A stretch of 64,000 bases of DNA, taken from positions 1 through 64,000 of the forward strand of contig JAFGWU010000065.1 in the NCBI GenBank assembly GCA_016936975.1. The letters run 5' to 3'. Position 1 is the stretch's first letter, and each line of letters opens with the position of its first letter. The position numbers and the translations under genes were made by a program. Source of the stretch: Bacteroidales bacterium (GTDB taxonomy: Bacteria; Bacteroidota; Bacteroidia; Bacteroidales; GCA-2748055). Of this stretch, positions 37,994 through 46,400 are shown in pieces. The notes beneath the pieces were generated by a model. It was not told the DNA's origin, made no database searches, and saw nothing but the letters and a program-made list of their open reading frames with translations.

Positions 37994-38905
37994 GTTCATC
38001 TTATTCTGATTGCCGGCTACAATAACCGTTATTACCCCCGAAAGTACCGTAAGGGCACCTGCTATGCTCAGCACTGAAAAGGTTTCTTTTTCAATCCATC
38101 CCACACTGGCCCGTGAGAGGATGGCCATTGTTATAAAAGTAATGATGGGATTCAAAGTGATGATCACACTGACTCTCGTGGCCTGCGTAAATTTAATGGC
38201 TAGGGCCAGTGAACCATATGCCAGTACCGTGTTTAAACCGAGAAACAGCAGAAGAATCCAATCTCCCGTATACAGGCTGGAAAAATGCCCAGGGAATGCA
38301 AACGGAAGAAAAAGGAGCGCGCACAAACCATATATGAACAGATTCAGCTGGTTTGTAGGGTAATTCTGAACCAGGTTCTTCTGTAATGAAGCGAAAACTG
38401 CCCATGACATGCCGCCACCGATGATCATGATCATCCCTGCTGTAAAATTATTCTCAGAATACGCCAGTTCCGAAATCTTTTCAGTGTAGAACAGCAAAAT
38501 TCCCGATACAACCATTATAAATCCGACAATATGCTTCCAGTTAATCTTTTCCTTGAAGATGATTATTCCGGAAACAGCAAAACCTACCGGTCCGACCTGT
38601 ATAAAAACCTGAGCGGCCGATGGCGAAACATGCTCAATCCCCGATATAAAACCAAGATAATTCATCCCCAGGAAAATGCCGGCAGCGATCAGCATCCATG
38701 GTGGCTTTTTGAAAACCCGGAAGTCTTCCCTTCTGAAGAAGAATGTCCATAATGACAGGATTATGAAAGCCGTTGCAAACCGGAACCATACTACCGTAAC
38801 AGGGGGAAGTTCATGAACCGCTACCTTCAGGGCAATTGCAAGGAATCCCCAGAGAAATGCAGTGAGCGAAGCGTAAATAATACCTTTTTGCCCTGAATTC
38901 TTCAT
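37979..38905 (-). CDS. EamA-family (DMT) membrane transporter
   Basis: Ten-helix transporter made of two EamA repeats (about 10-145 and 158-295). Visible repeat signatures: ASLTAFLWGFLAIALK, WFRFATAFIILSLW, GMNYLGFISGIEHVSPSAAQVFIQVGPV in repeat 1 and SWAVFASLQKNLVQN, LNTVLAYGSLALAIKFTQATRVSVIITLNPI in repeat 2. The preferred ATG lies 20 bp after the stop of the TonB-dependent receptor gene; a TTG three codons earlier is possible. Same strand and close spacing place it in the nikR operon. Family members export or import amino acids, nucleotides and other metabolites; a nickel or metallophore role is only inferred. Confidence 0.86.
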   Translation of the reverse strand: MKNSGQKGIIYASLTAFLWGFLAIALKVAVHELPPVTVVWFRFATAFIILSLWTFFFRREDFRVFKKPPWMLIAAGIFLGMNYLGFISGIEHVSPSAAQVFIQVGPVGFAVSGIIIFKEKINWKHIVGFIMVVSGILLFYTEKISELAYSENNFTAGMIMIIGGGMSWAVFASLQKNLVQNYPTNQLNLFIYGLCALLFLPFAFPGHFSSLYTGDWILLLFLGLNTVLAYGSLALAIKFTQATRVSVIITLNPIITFITMAILSRASVGWIEKETFSVLSIAGALTVLSGVITVIVAGNQNKMNKKRG

Positions 38906-38925
38906 AACCTGCAAAGAAACAGGTT

Positions 38926-40785
38926 TTATTTGAAATCGAGAGCAATCCCGCCAATGAAATTAATTCCGGGCATCGGATAACCGTAAACGGTCTGGTAATC
39001 CTGATTAAGCAGGTTGCTTCCCGAAAGATAAATTTCCATCCAATCCAGGGGCCTGTAAAAAATTTTCAATCCCAGAAGATAATAACTCTGGCTGTGCAGG
39101 ACATCACCTGACTCCCCGTCAATTTCTGTTTTGAGATTGATAATGGTGGAAAATGTGAGATAGACACCATACTTCCCGGGCGAATAGGCAAGGCCTGCAT
39201 ACAGCTTGTGCTCGGGAGCAAACAGAACCGGGCTTTCGGTATACAGGTAATTATAGTTCAATTCTGCCTTCAGATATTCCACAGGATTGAATTTATTTTC
39301 CAGCTCCACACCCATATGTTTAAACGCTCCCCTGTTAATCCGCCACATAGGGGGACCCGGGTTGGGGTTCGGTTCCATCACAATGAGGTTGGAACCATTG
39401 AGCAGGAAACCGGTTATCGTCGACATACCCATTGCGCCCCATCTTTTTGTATACGCCAACTCATAGTTCCACATCTCCTCAGCCAGAAGAGCAGGATTGG
39501 GTGCAAAAAGGTAAAGCTCCATGATCGTTGGACTTCGAAATCCCTTCGACAGATTGCCCCTGAGTGATGACTTCCTGAATGGTTTGACAACGAATCCGAA
39601 CTGGGGAATCCATTCCGCACCAAAATTGGAATTATGATCCATTCTCAATCCCGCCGTAATACTTAACCAGTCTGTAAAAGATTGATCCGAATGGATATAG
39701 CCTGCTATTTCATCAATAGTCAGCCAGCGGTTGGCATTCAGTCCCGATGAGCCTTCTCCGCCATATCGCTTGTAGTCAAATCCCACGGTAGTAAGATTGC
39801 TGCGCCATAATTTCAATCCCTGGTAAAGATTGATTCCTGCATTCATATCGTTTGACTCCCATCCGTCAGAAAAATCATGATGCCCGGAATTAAAGAATGC
39901 AAATAATCCGCCCTCGGTCCGTTCATGTTTATTGGTAAGGGAAAAATCTGCCATGTGCCGGGCAATATCCCCCAGAAAGGCAATAGCAGAAGGATTATAA
40001 ATCGATCCGGGATCCTCAAAATAATAATCGGCCAGCTTATAGGATAAATCCATTTTCCAGTGATCGTTTATCCGGTAGCCGAAAAAGAGATTTAGATTGG
40101 AAATATTGAACCGCGAACTATCCCGATGCCCTGTGGTCCTGTCATGATTCAACACGATACCTGCATCAAAATTTCCCTTCTTCAGTGTTATCCCTGTATT
40201 ACCCTTCAGAGTATTGTAACTGCCATAGGAGAAGTTCAGAAAACCCGAAATACCGTCATTTACCTTCTTACGAGTAATAACGTTTATCAGCCCGCCCATT
40301 GCATTGGACCCATACATCAGCGAAGCAGGTCCGCGAACGACTTCCACCCGTTCCACATTCTGTGCCACATGAAAGTTCGGTAACGGATGACCGAAAACGC
40401 CCATGTACTGGGGTTGTCCATCAACCAGAATGAGTACCCTGGCATTAGGCTGACCTGAAACCCCTCTGATGCTTAACTGACCCGAGGTCCCGTTTCCTAA
40501 CGGATAACCTGCCACCCCAATCTCCGAAATAAACAGGCTCGGGCTTACCTGCGTAACCATCGGCAGAACATTGGTATTCTCAAATCCCCTGATATCATTC
40601 CTGGAAATTACATTGACCGATATGGGGACATTACTTCTGGCCACCTCAATACGGTTCCCGGAAATAACCACCTCCTCCAGTTCAATCGTATCGCTAACAG
40701 GGACAAATGCCAATACCAGGTTTCCATCGAACAAAAAAGCAATCCATAAAATACAGACTCCTTGAATAATCCATGACTTTTTCAT
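38926..40785 (-). CDS. TonB-dependent outer-membrane receptor, probable nickel/metallophore uptake
   Basis: TonB-dependent receptor of the smaller BtuB/FepA size class (619 residues), distinct from the SusC protein: no N-terminal carboxypeptidase-like domain. Signal peptide (1-27), TonB-box-like DTIELEEVVISGNRI, plug domain with NARVLILVDGQPQYMG and VERVEVVRGPASLMYGSNAMGGLINVITRK, then a beta-barrel ending in IALDFK. It follows nikR by 10 bp, so NikR very probably controls it and the cargo is likely nickel or a nickel chelate. Helicobacter has NikR-controlled receptors of this general kind. Cobalamin or siderophore uptake are alternatives based on fold alone. Confidence 0.87.
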   Translation of the reverse strand: MKKSWIIQGVCILWIAFLFDGNLVLAFVPVSDTIELEEVVISGNRIEVARSNVPISVNVISRNDIRGFENTNVLPMVTQVSPSLFISEIGVAGYPLGNGTSGQLSIRGVSGQPNARVLILVDGQPQYMGVFGHPLPNFHVAQNVERVEVVRGPASLMYGSNAMGGLINVITRKKVNDGISGFLNFSYGSYNTLKGNTGITLKKGNFDAGIVLNHDRTTGHRDSSRFNISNLNLFFGYRINDHWKMDLSYKLADYYFEDPGSIYNPSAIAFLGDIARHMADFSLTNKHERTEGGLFAFFNSGHHDFSDGWESNDMNAGINLYQGLKLWRSNLTTVGFDYKRYGGEGSSGLNANRWLTIDEIAGYIHSDQSFTDWLSITAGLRMDHNSNFGAEWIPQFGFVVKPFRKSSLRGNLSKGFRSPTIMELYLFAPNPALLAEEMWNYELAYTKRWGAMGMSTITGFLLNGSNLIVMEPNPNPGPPMWRINRGAFKHMGVELENKFNPVEYLKAELNYNYLYTESPVLFAPEHKLYAGLAYSPGKYGVYLTFSTIINLKTEIDGESGDVLHSQSYYLLGLKIFYRPLDWMEIYLSGSNLLNQDYQTVYGYPMPGINFIGGIALDFK

Positions 40786-40795
40786 GATTTTTTTC

Positions 40796-41197
40796 TTAAT
40801 CCATGCCGCTCATAACAAGTTCACTGTGCCTGATACCCTTCAGAGCCTTAAACTTATTTGCCAGTTTTTTCAATTTGGAGGCCGATCCCCTTACAGCCAC
40901 CACCTCAAGACAATTCCTTTCATCAAGATGGATATGCTGACCGGACAGGATCAGGCAGTTGTACTCATGCTGCAGACCGTTTATCCGCTTATGAAGCTCC
41001 TGGATGCTATGATCATAGACAATCACAATGGCTCCTGCAACGAGCCGGTCTGTATCCCACTGTTCCTGAACGATATTCTTCCTGATCAGAAATCGGATGG
41101 CCTGAGACCGGTTCGGAAAAAGTTCTCTTTTTACCAGTTTATCAAGCTCCTCAAGAAGATCTTTTTCAAGGCTCACCCCAAAACGTTTGATCGGCAT
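40796..41197 (-). CDS. nikR: Nickel-responsive regulator NikR
   Basis: Ribbon-helix-helix repressor with a C-terminal ACT-like nickel-binding domain. The DNA-binding part is residues 1-45 (IKRFGVSLEKDLLEELDKLV, NRSQAIRFLIRK). The high-affinity square-planar nickel ligands of the Escherichia coli protein (His76, His87, His89, Cys95) are all present with a shift of one: His77, His88, His90, Cys96. Length of 133 residues is standard. It is the first gene of a unit with a TonB-dependent receptor and an EamA transporter. A dyad resembling a NikR box lies immediately before its start, so autoregulation is likely. Confidence 0.95.
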   Translation of the reverse strand: MPIKRFGVSLEKDLLEELDKLVKRELFPNRSQAIRFLIRKNIVQEQWDTDRLVAGAIVIVYDHSIQELHKRINGLQHEYNCLILSGQHIHLDERNCLEVVAVRGSASKLKKLANKFKALKGIRHSELVMSGMD

Positions 41198-41198
41198 G

Positions 41199-41225
41199 GT
41201 GTTACCAATTTTAATTTCGTGGCAC
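41199..41225. promoter_or_regulatory. NikR-box-like dyad upstream of nikR
   Basis: GTGTTAC-N13-GTGGCAC; the right arm matches the ideal GTAACAC at five of seven positions. Dyads of the form GTGTTAC / GTAACAC with a 13-14 bp spacer have been described as NikR sites in other lineages. It begins 1 bp upstream of the start codon and abuts the -7 box, so bound NikR would cover the transcription start. Confidence 0.65.
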
Positions 41226-41233
41226 CAAAGATA
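41226..41233 (-). promoter_or_regulatory. -7 element of the nikR operon
   Basis: Minus-strand TATCTTTG matches TAnnTTTG, 28 bp upstream of the nikR ATG and directly next to the NikR-box-like dyad. A -33 element is not obvious. Confidence 0.55.
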
Positions 41234-41313
41234 GAAAAAAAATCCTGTTTAAGGTACCGGAACCAGTAATCAGGGACCTTTTAAATGATACCCGTTTATT
41301 TCCGGGTAATTAC

Positions 41314-41321
41314 TAATTTTG
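41314..41321 (+). promoter_or_regulatory. -7 element of the sulfotransferase gene
   Basis: TAATTTTG matches TAnnTTTG. It lies inside the longest reading of the sulfotransferase gene, which supports the downstream ATG at 41390 as the real start. Confidence 0.45.
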
Positions 41322-41389
41322 TCCAGCCCGGAACTGATTCCCCTGTAGATGGGACAGGAAGATACCGGATAAATCAAACAAGCCACGAT

Positions 41390-42169
41390 ATGCTCAGCAA
41401 CTACAAACGGCCGATACTTCCGTTACTGATTTATGCCGGGAAAAGGATTGAAGCACAAAGATTTTCAGACTCCCCAATCCTGGTCGGGGGATGTGCACGG
41501 TCAGGCACAACCCTGTTGCTCTCCATTCTGTCATCCCACAGGGAACTATTCTGTATACCCAAAGAGCTGGGGCTTTTCAATGAAGTTTCGAAAGACGAAC
41601 AGGGAAATTCAGAACCGTTAAGGATCGACCGGTTATACACCAGCCTACTGGTCAACCGGATCCCGAAACAGGCAAAGAGATGGTGTGAAAAATCGCCGAG
41701 CAATATACACCATATTCAAGATATCGACAGTTATTTCGGGGGCAACTTTCGTTTTCTACAGATCATCAGGGACGGAAGGGATGTGGTGCTCTCCAGGCAT
41801 CCTGTCGCTCGTGATACCTACTGGGTTTCCCCGGAAAGATGGGTTCTGGATGTATCAACAGGTATGAAATACACCGATCATCCGAACGTTTATACCTTAA
41901 AATATGAAAACCTTGTGCAGGATTTTAAGAAGAGCGTGGAAGGAATATGTTCCTTTCTCGGGATACCGGTCTCGGAAGAAATACTGAACTGGCATAAACA
42001 TGCCGCAGTGACGAGGAACAGAGCTTACTATTCAAGGGTGAAGGAACTCTCGGGTGATTCCATAGGCAAATGGAAGCAACCGCAGAATCAGGAACGCATT
42101 GCTGCCTTCATGAATAATCCCGAAGCGGTAAGGTTGCTGGAATGTCTGGGCTATAAGTCGCATGAATAA
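41390..42169 (+). CDS. Sulfotransferase-family protein
   Basis: P-loop enzyme predicted to transfer sulfate from PAPS to an acceptor. The 5'-phosphosulfate loop is ILVGGCARSGTTLLL and the 3'-phosphate site is LQIIRDGRDVVLSRHP; both key Arg/Ser positions are present. About 259 residues from the chosen ATG (MLSNYKRPIL), which lies after a -7 promoter element; the frame is open 35 codons further upstream, but that extension looks non-conserved. It stands alone between the nikR operon and the efflux operon with no glycosyltransferases or PAPS-synthesis genes nearby. Acceptor unknown; members in bacteria sulfate polysaccharides, lipids or antibiotics. Confidence 0.85.
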   Translation: MLSNYKRPILPLLIYAGKRIEAQRFSDSPILVGGCARSGTTLLLSILSSHRELFCIPKELGLFNEVSKDEQGNSEPLRIDRLYTSLLVNRIPKQAKRWCEKSPSNIHHIQDIDSYFGGNFRFLQIIRDGRDVVLSRHPVARDTYWVSPERWVLDVSTGMKYTDHPNVYTLKYENLVQDFKKSVEGICSFLGIPVSEEILNWHKHAAVTRNRAYYSRVKELSGDSIGKWKQPQNQERIAAFMNNPEAVRLLECLGYKSHE

Positions 42170-42208
42170 TCCTCCGGTAAAATAATTCCGGGCTCGGTGG
42201 GGACTATT

Positions 42209-43375
42209 CTACTCAGCAGATGAAAGGTTATAAGCTCCTGTTAAAAGAATATTCTTCAGTCCGGGATCCAGCACCTCGGTAAAAGAATCTGTGACCGTTC
42301 CGGTTTTGACGGCTACTTTATGAAAAGCATAGTCTTCATCAGTTTCATTATAAACGGCAAATACGTAATAGCGATCCTCTTCTTCCGTGAGTGCTTCATT
42401 AGGAATTGAAAGTGCTTCCCGTTCACAAGTGATGATCTCAGCCATGACATAAAGTCCGTTTACCAGGGTTTTCCGGTTTTCCGGTGATAACCTGGCAATG
42501 CAAAGAACCGATTTGGTTTCGGGATGAATCGATTTGCCGATCTGACTTAAATGCGCCTTATATTTTCTGCCGGGCTCATCCGGCGTAAAAAACAGTACCG
42601 TCTGACCTATTACCAGATCCTTTAAGTCCTTTTCAAAGAGATACAGGTTCAGGCGGAATTCATCCGTATTTATGATTTCCATTACGTTCTCATTGGGTTC
42701 AAGGTATTGACCCACAACAAGGTCCTGCTGAGATATGAAGCCATCTATCGGAGAGATAATATCCATAGCAGGTTTTATCGAACCATCTTCCACCGCGGCC
42801 GGACTGATCTGCATCATTTGCAGACGGAGTTTTAATCCTTCAACCTTTGCCTGAAGACTCATGTATTCACTTTCTACATTATTGAACTCCTTCAGGGATG
42901 AGATCTGTTCCCCGGCAAGCAACTTCTGGCGCTCATAGTTTACTTTCAAAGCCTTCAGCCGGCTGAACGATTCGGCATACTCCTGCTGCAATTCAATAAT
43001 TGCATGACTTTCAATAGAGTAGAGAACATCTCCTTTTCTGACATAGTCGCCGGTAGAGCAAAGAACCTGGTTAATCCTTCCGGGAACAAGAGTGCCAACC
43101 TGTGCCGCTCCGTTGGGAGCAGCTTTGATATACCCGTTTGCTCTGACCTTCTGTTGAAAAATCCTGATTCGGGGATCGCCAATACGCATGGATGAAAATT
43201 CAAACTGGGCTTTCGTCACCAGGATCTCCTGAGGAGTTTCTGTGTCGGAAAGGACCGCTTCCCCCTTATTGTCTTTCAAATTTTGACAGGCCCATAAAAG
43301 GGGAAGGAACATGATTACCGTTACAAACCATCTGGATTCACGTATCAGTTTCATCGTATTTTCATTTATGTTCAT
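42209..43375 (-). CDS. RND efflux periplasmic adaptor (CusB/CzcB type), lipoprotein
   Basis: Membrane-fusion protein linking the RND pump to the outer membrane. The chosen ATG follows AAGGA at nine bases; hydrophobic signal and lipobox (LPLLWAC) follow. Barrel-sandwich hybrid halves flank a helical hairpin (about 110-230): ANGYIKAAPNGAAQVGTLVPGRI, then IIELQQEYAESFSRLKAL, then ISPIDGFISQQDLVVGQYLEPNE. The beta-barrel region is GRKYKAHLSQIGKSIHPETKS. About 388 residues, normal. It follows the fused pump gene by 107 bp on the same strand. No N-terminal heavy-metal binding domain or Met-rich copper motif is seen. Confidence 0.9.
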   Translation of the reverse strand: MNINENTMKLIRESRWFVTVIMFLPLLWACQNLKDNKGEAVLSDTETPQEILVTKAQFEFSSMRIGDPRIRIFQQKVRANGYIKAAPNGAAQVGTLVPGRINQVLCSTGDYVRKGDVLYSIESHAIIELQQEYAESFSRLKALKVNYERQKLLAGEQISSLKEFNNVESEYMSLQAKVEGLKLRLQMMQISPAAVEDGSIKPAMDIISPIDGFISQQDLVVGQYLEPNENVMEIINTDEFRLNLYLFEKDLKDLVIGQTVLFFTPDEPGRKYKAHLSQIGKSIHPETKSVLCIARLSPENRKTLVNGLYVMAEIITCEREALSIPNEALTEEEDRYYVFAVYNETDEDYAFHKVAVKTGTVTDSFTEVLDPGLKNILLTGAYNLSSAE

Positions 43376-43482
43376 TTTAAAGTGTCCTTTATCGTTAATG
43401 CTGTCTTTTAAAATCATCCTGGTAAAAGGTTCATGTTATGTTTCAGCAATGCGGAACGCCGAGTTACGGCAAACATTCAGAC

Positions 43483-46400
43483 TTAAAGTGTCAAACAATT
43501 AATTTCTATAACCACCTCGTTATATTTACAGAGGTTATCAAGATAATTGATATTAATCTCTAGTGCATTGTCCATGCTTTGAACGAAACGAAAGAAATCA
43601 ATCTCCCCTGCCTTAAAACTTATCCTGGCCGATCTGATCAGTGCATCAGACAAATCCTTTCCCACCTGTTCAAAATAGATAATGGACTCACTGAACTTCT
43701 CAAGCTCTTTCATTCTTTCATTGATACGCGCTTCAAAAGTTCTGATATAATTTTCCTGAAGAAACTGAAGGGCATCCACCGCATGTTTCCCGGCACGTAT
43801 CCGCGCATTCTGCCCGGTAAAAATTAAGGGTATTCCAATACCCACCTCAACTCCCTGGTAGTTCCTGGCCCCCTGGTACCTGTTCGTGCCATTAAAATAG
43901 CTCAGGGTGATATCGGGTAACAAACGGTTTCTTTCCACCTTCAGTGAGGCAGCCTGAAAACGCAAGGCATTGTCAAGATATTGATATCCGGGATCCGTTT
44001 CAATATCCGGTTTGAAAACTGCCAGCATCCTCAGGCTGTCATCTGGAATTGAAAAAAGGGTGTCAAATTGGATCAGGGCAGCCAGATTGTTATAGGCAAT
44101 ATCAATATCAGACTGATTCTGATTCAGCAAGATTGTAACATGGTTATGCTCTGACTTTGCATTCAGCAGTTCGAGATAGGATGTTTCTCCCTCACGGTAA
44201 GTCAGTTCGGCAGCACCGGACAGCCGGCCATAGATACTGTCCATGAATTCATAAAGCCGGTGTTTATTCTGCAGGTAAACAATCCTGAAGTAAGCTTTTG
44301 AAATCTCTCCGGTGAGTATTCTTGTTCTCCTGTGAAGTTCATCCACTGTCATCTCCGAATACAGGGAATTTGCCTCTTTTTGTGCAAAATAGAGTGTCGG
44401 AAAATCGAAACGCTGTTCTGCACCGAAAACACCAATCGGATAATTATTATCGGCTATATTATTTTCATCATAATTGTAGTATACAATGGTCCTATCGATG
44501 GAAAATGCCGTATTGATAAGCGCCCGGCTCTCCTCAACCTTTGAACGGCAGGCTGCCAGTTCGGTATTATTTCTTCCTGCAATCTCCAGTATCTGCTGAA
44601 GGCCCATTTCGACCGAACTGTCTGACTGCTGTGCTGATAAAGCAGAGGGTAACCATAATACAAATATCAGAAGAAAGATTTTTTCCCTTTTAAATTTCAA
44701 AGGCCGGAGTTGAATTCCTGTTATCCTGTCGAATATTGAGTACAGCAGGGGAAGGGCCACCATGGTCAGCAGTGTTGAAGTGATCAATCCCCCTATGACT
44801 ACCGTGGCAAGAGGCCGCTGAACCTCTGCACCAGCAGAAGTGGATATGGCCATTGGCAGAAAACCCAGTGCCGCGGCCGAAGCAGTCAGAAGCACCGGTC
44901 TGAGGCGTTCACGGGTTCCCCTGAGAATGCGTTCCCTCATATCAGCGACACCCTGTTTTTTTAGCTCCTTCAGATGCTCAATCAGAACGATTCCATTGAG
45001 TGTAGCCACACCGAAAAGGGCAATAAATCCTATGCCGGCAGATATACTGAACGGCATTCCCCTGATCCAGAGCATGAGCACACCGCCCACTATTGAAAGC
45101 GGGATTGCTGAAAAAACCATAGCGGCTTCCTTGAAAGAATTAAAGGCAAAATGGAGGAAAATAAAGATTAACAGCAGCGCAATGGGTACGGCAATTTTTA
45201 GTCGCCGGGAGGCATTTCTGAAATTCTCGAACTGCCCGCCATAATCCAGATAATAACCCGCCGGCAGATCCAGACTCCTATCCAGGATGGATTGAATGTC
45301 GGTAACCACAGACTCAAGGTCTCGGTTACGCACATTTACGCTTACCACCACTCTTCTGTGAGTATTATCACGGCTAATCTTGGCCGGCCCGGTGGAATTT
45401 GTGATATCGGCCAGCTCTTTTAAAGGTACATATCCTCCATTGGGCAGGTTCACATTAAGATTCCGGATATGCTCGATATCACTACGAAACTCCGGTTCCA
45501 AACGCACCACCATGTCAAACCTCCTTTCTCCTTCAAAAACGCTTCCGGCGGTCTCTCCCCCGAAGGCCATGGAGAGATAACGGTTGAGATCCCCGATATC
45601 GAGCCCGTAATAAGCCAGCTTATCGCGGTTATAGATTACGCTCATCTGCGGCAACCCAGCTGTTTTTTCAAGAATAATATCCGCCGCACCGGGAACATCG
45701 GTGATTAAGTTTTTAATCTCGGTGGCCTTCTGTTCCAGAACGTCAAGATCTTCCCCGAAAATCTTGATGGCGAGGTCTGCCCTCACTCCTGTAATCAATT
45801 CGTTGAACCTCATCTCGATGGGTTGTGTAAATTCGTAATCGATTCCCGGAATTACCATAAGCGCTTCCTTAAATCTGTTGGCAAGCTGTTCCTTGGAGCG
45901 GGCTGAAACCCATTCTTTTTTAGGCCTAAGCTTAATGATCATATCGATCTCCTCCATTGACATCGGATCGGTTGGGACCTCTGCCGCTCCGATCCGGCAT
46001 ACGATCTGCTCAACCTCCGGGAATTTTTCAATAAGTATATTTTCCATCTGAGTGGTGGTTTCAATAGTCCTGGAGAGAGATGTTCCCGTTTTCAGAACGG
46101 GTTGAATCACGAAGTCACCCTCATCGAGGGTCGGAACGAACTCACCCCCCATCCTGGAAAATATGAAGCCTGTAACAACCAGCGAGACAACTGCCAGCCC
46201 AAGAACAACCTTCTTATGTGCATAGGACCATCTGATTACCGGATCATACGACCGGTAAACCGCCTTCATGAGATATCGGGTAATCAGAAACTGTTTTTCC
46301 TTTTCCGGCTTGAGGAAAAGGGCTGAAGCCACCGGTAACCACACCAGTCCGAAAAACATGGCCCCCAGCAGGGCAAAGCTGAAAGAGAGAGCCATGGGCC

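Noticed and set aside
41249-41284. Inverted repeat (TTTAAGGT / ACCTTTT) upstream of nikR
   Set aside because: Arms are imperfect and the spacing does not match any known operator type; the NikR-box-like dyad nearby is a better candidate.
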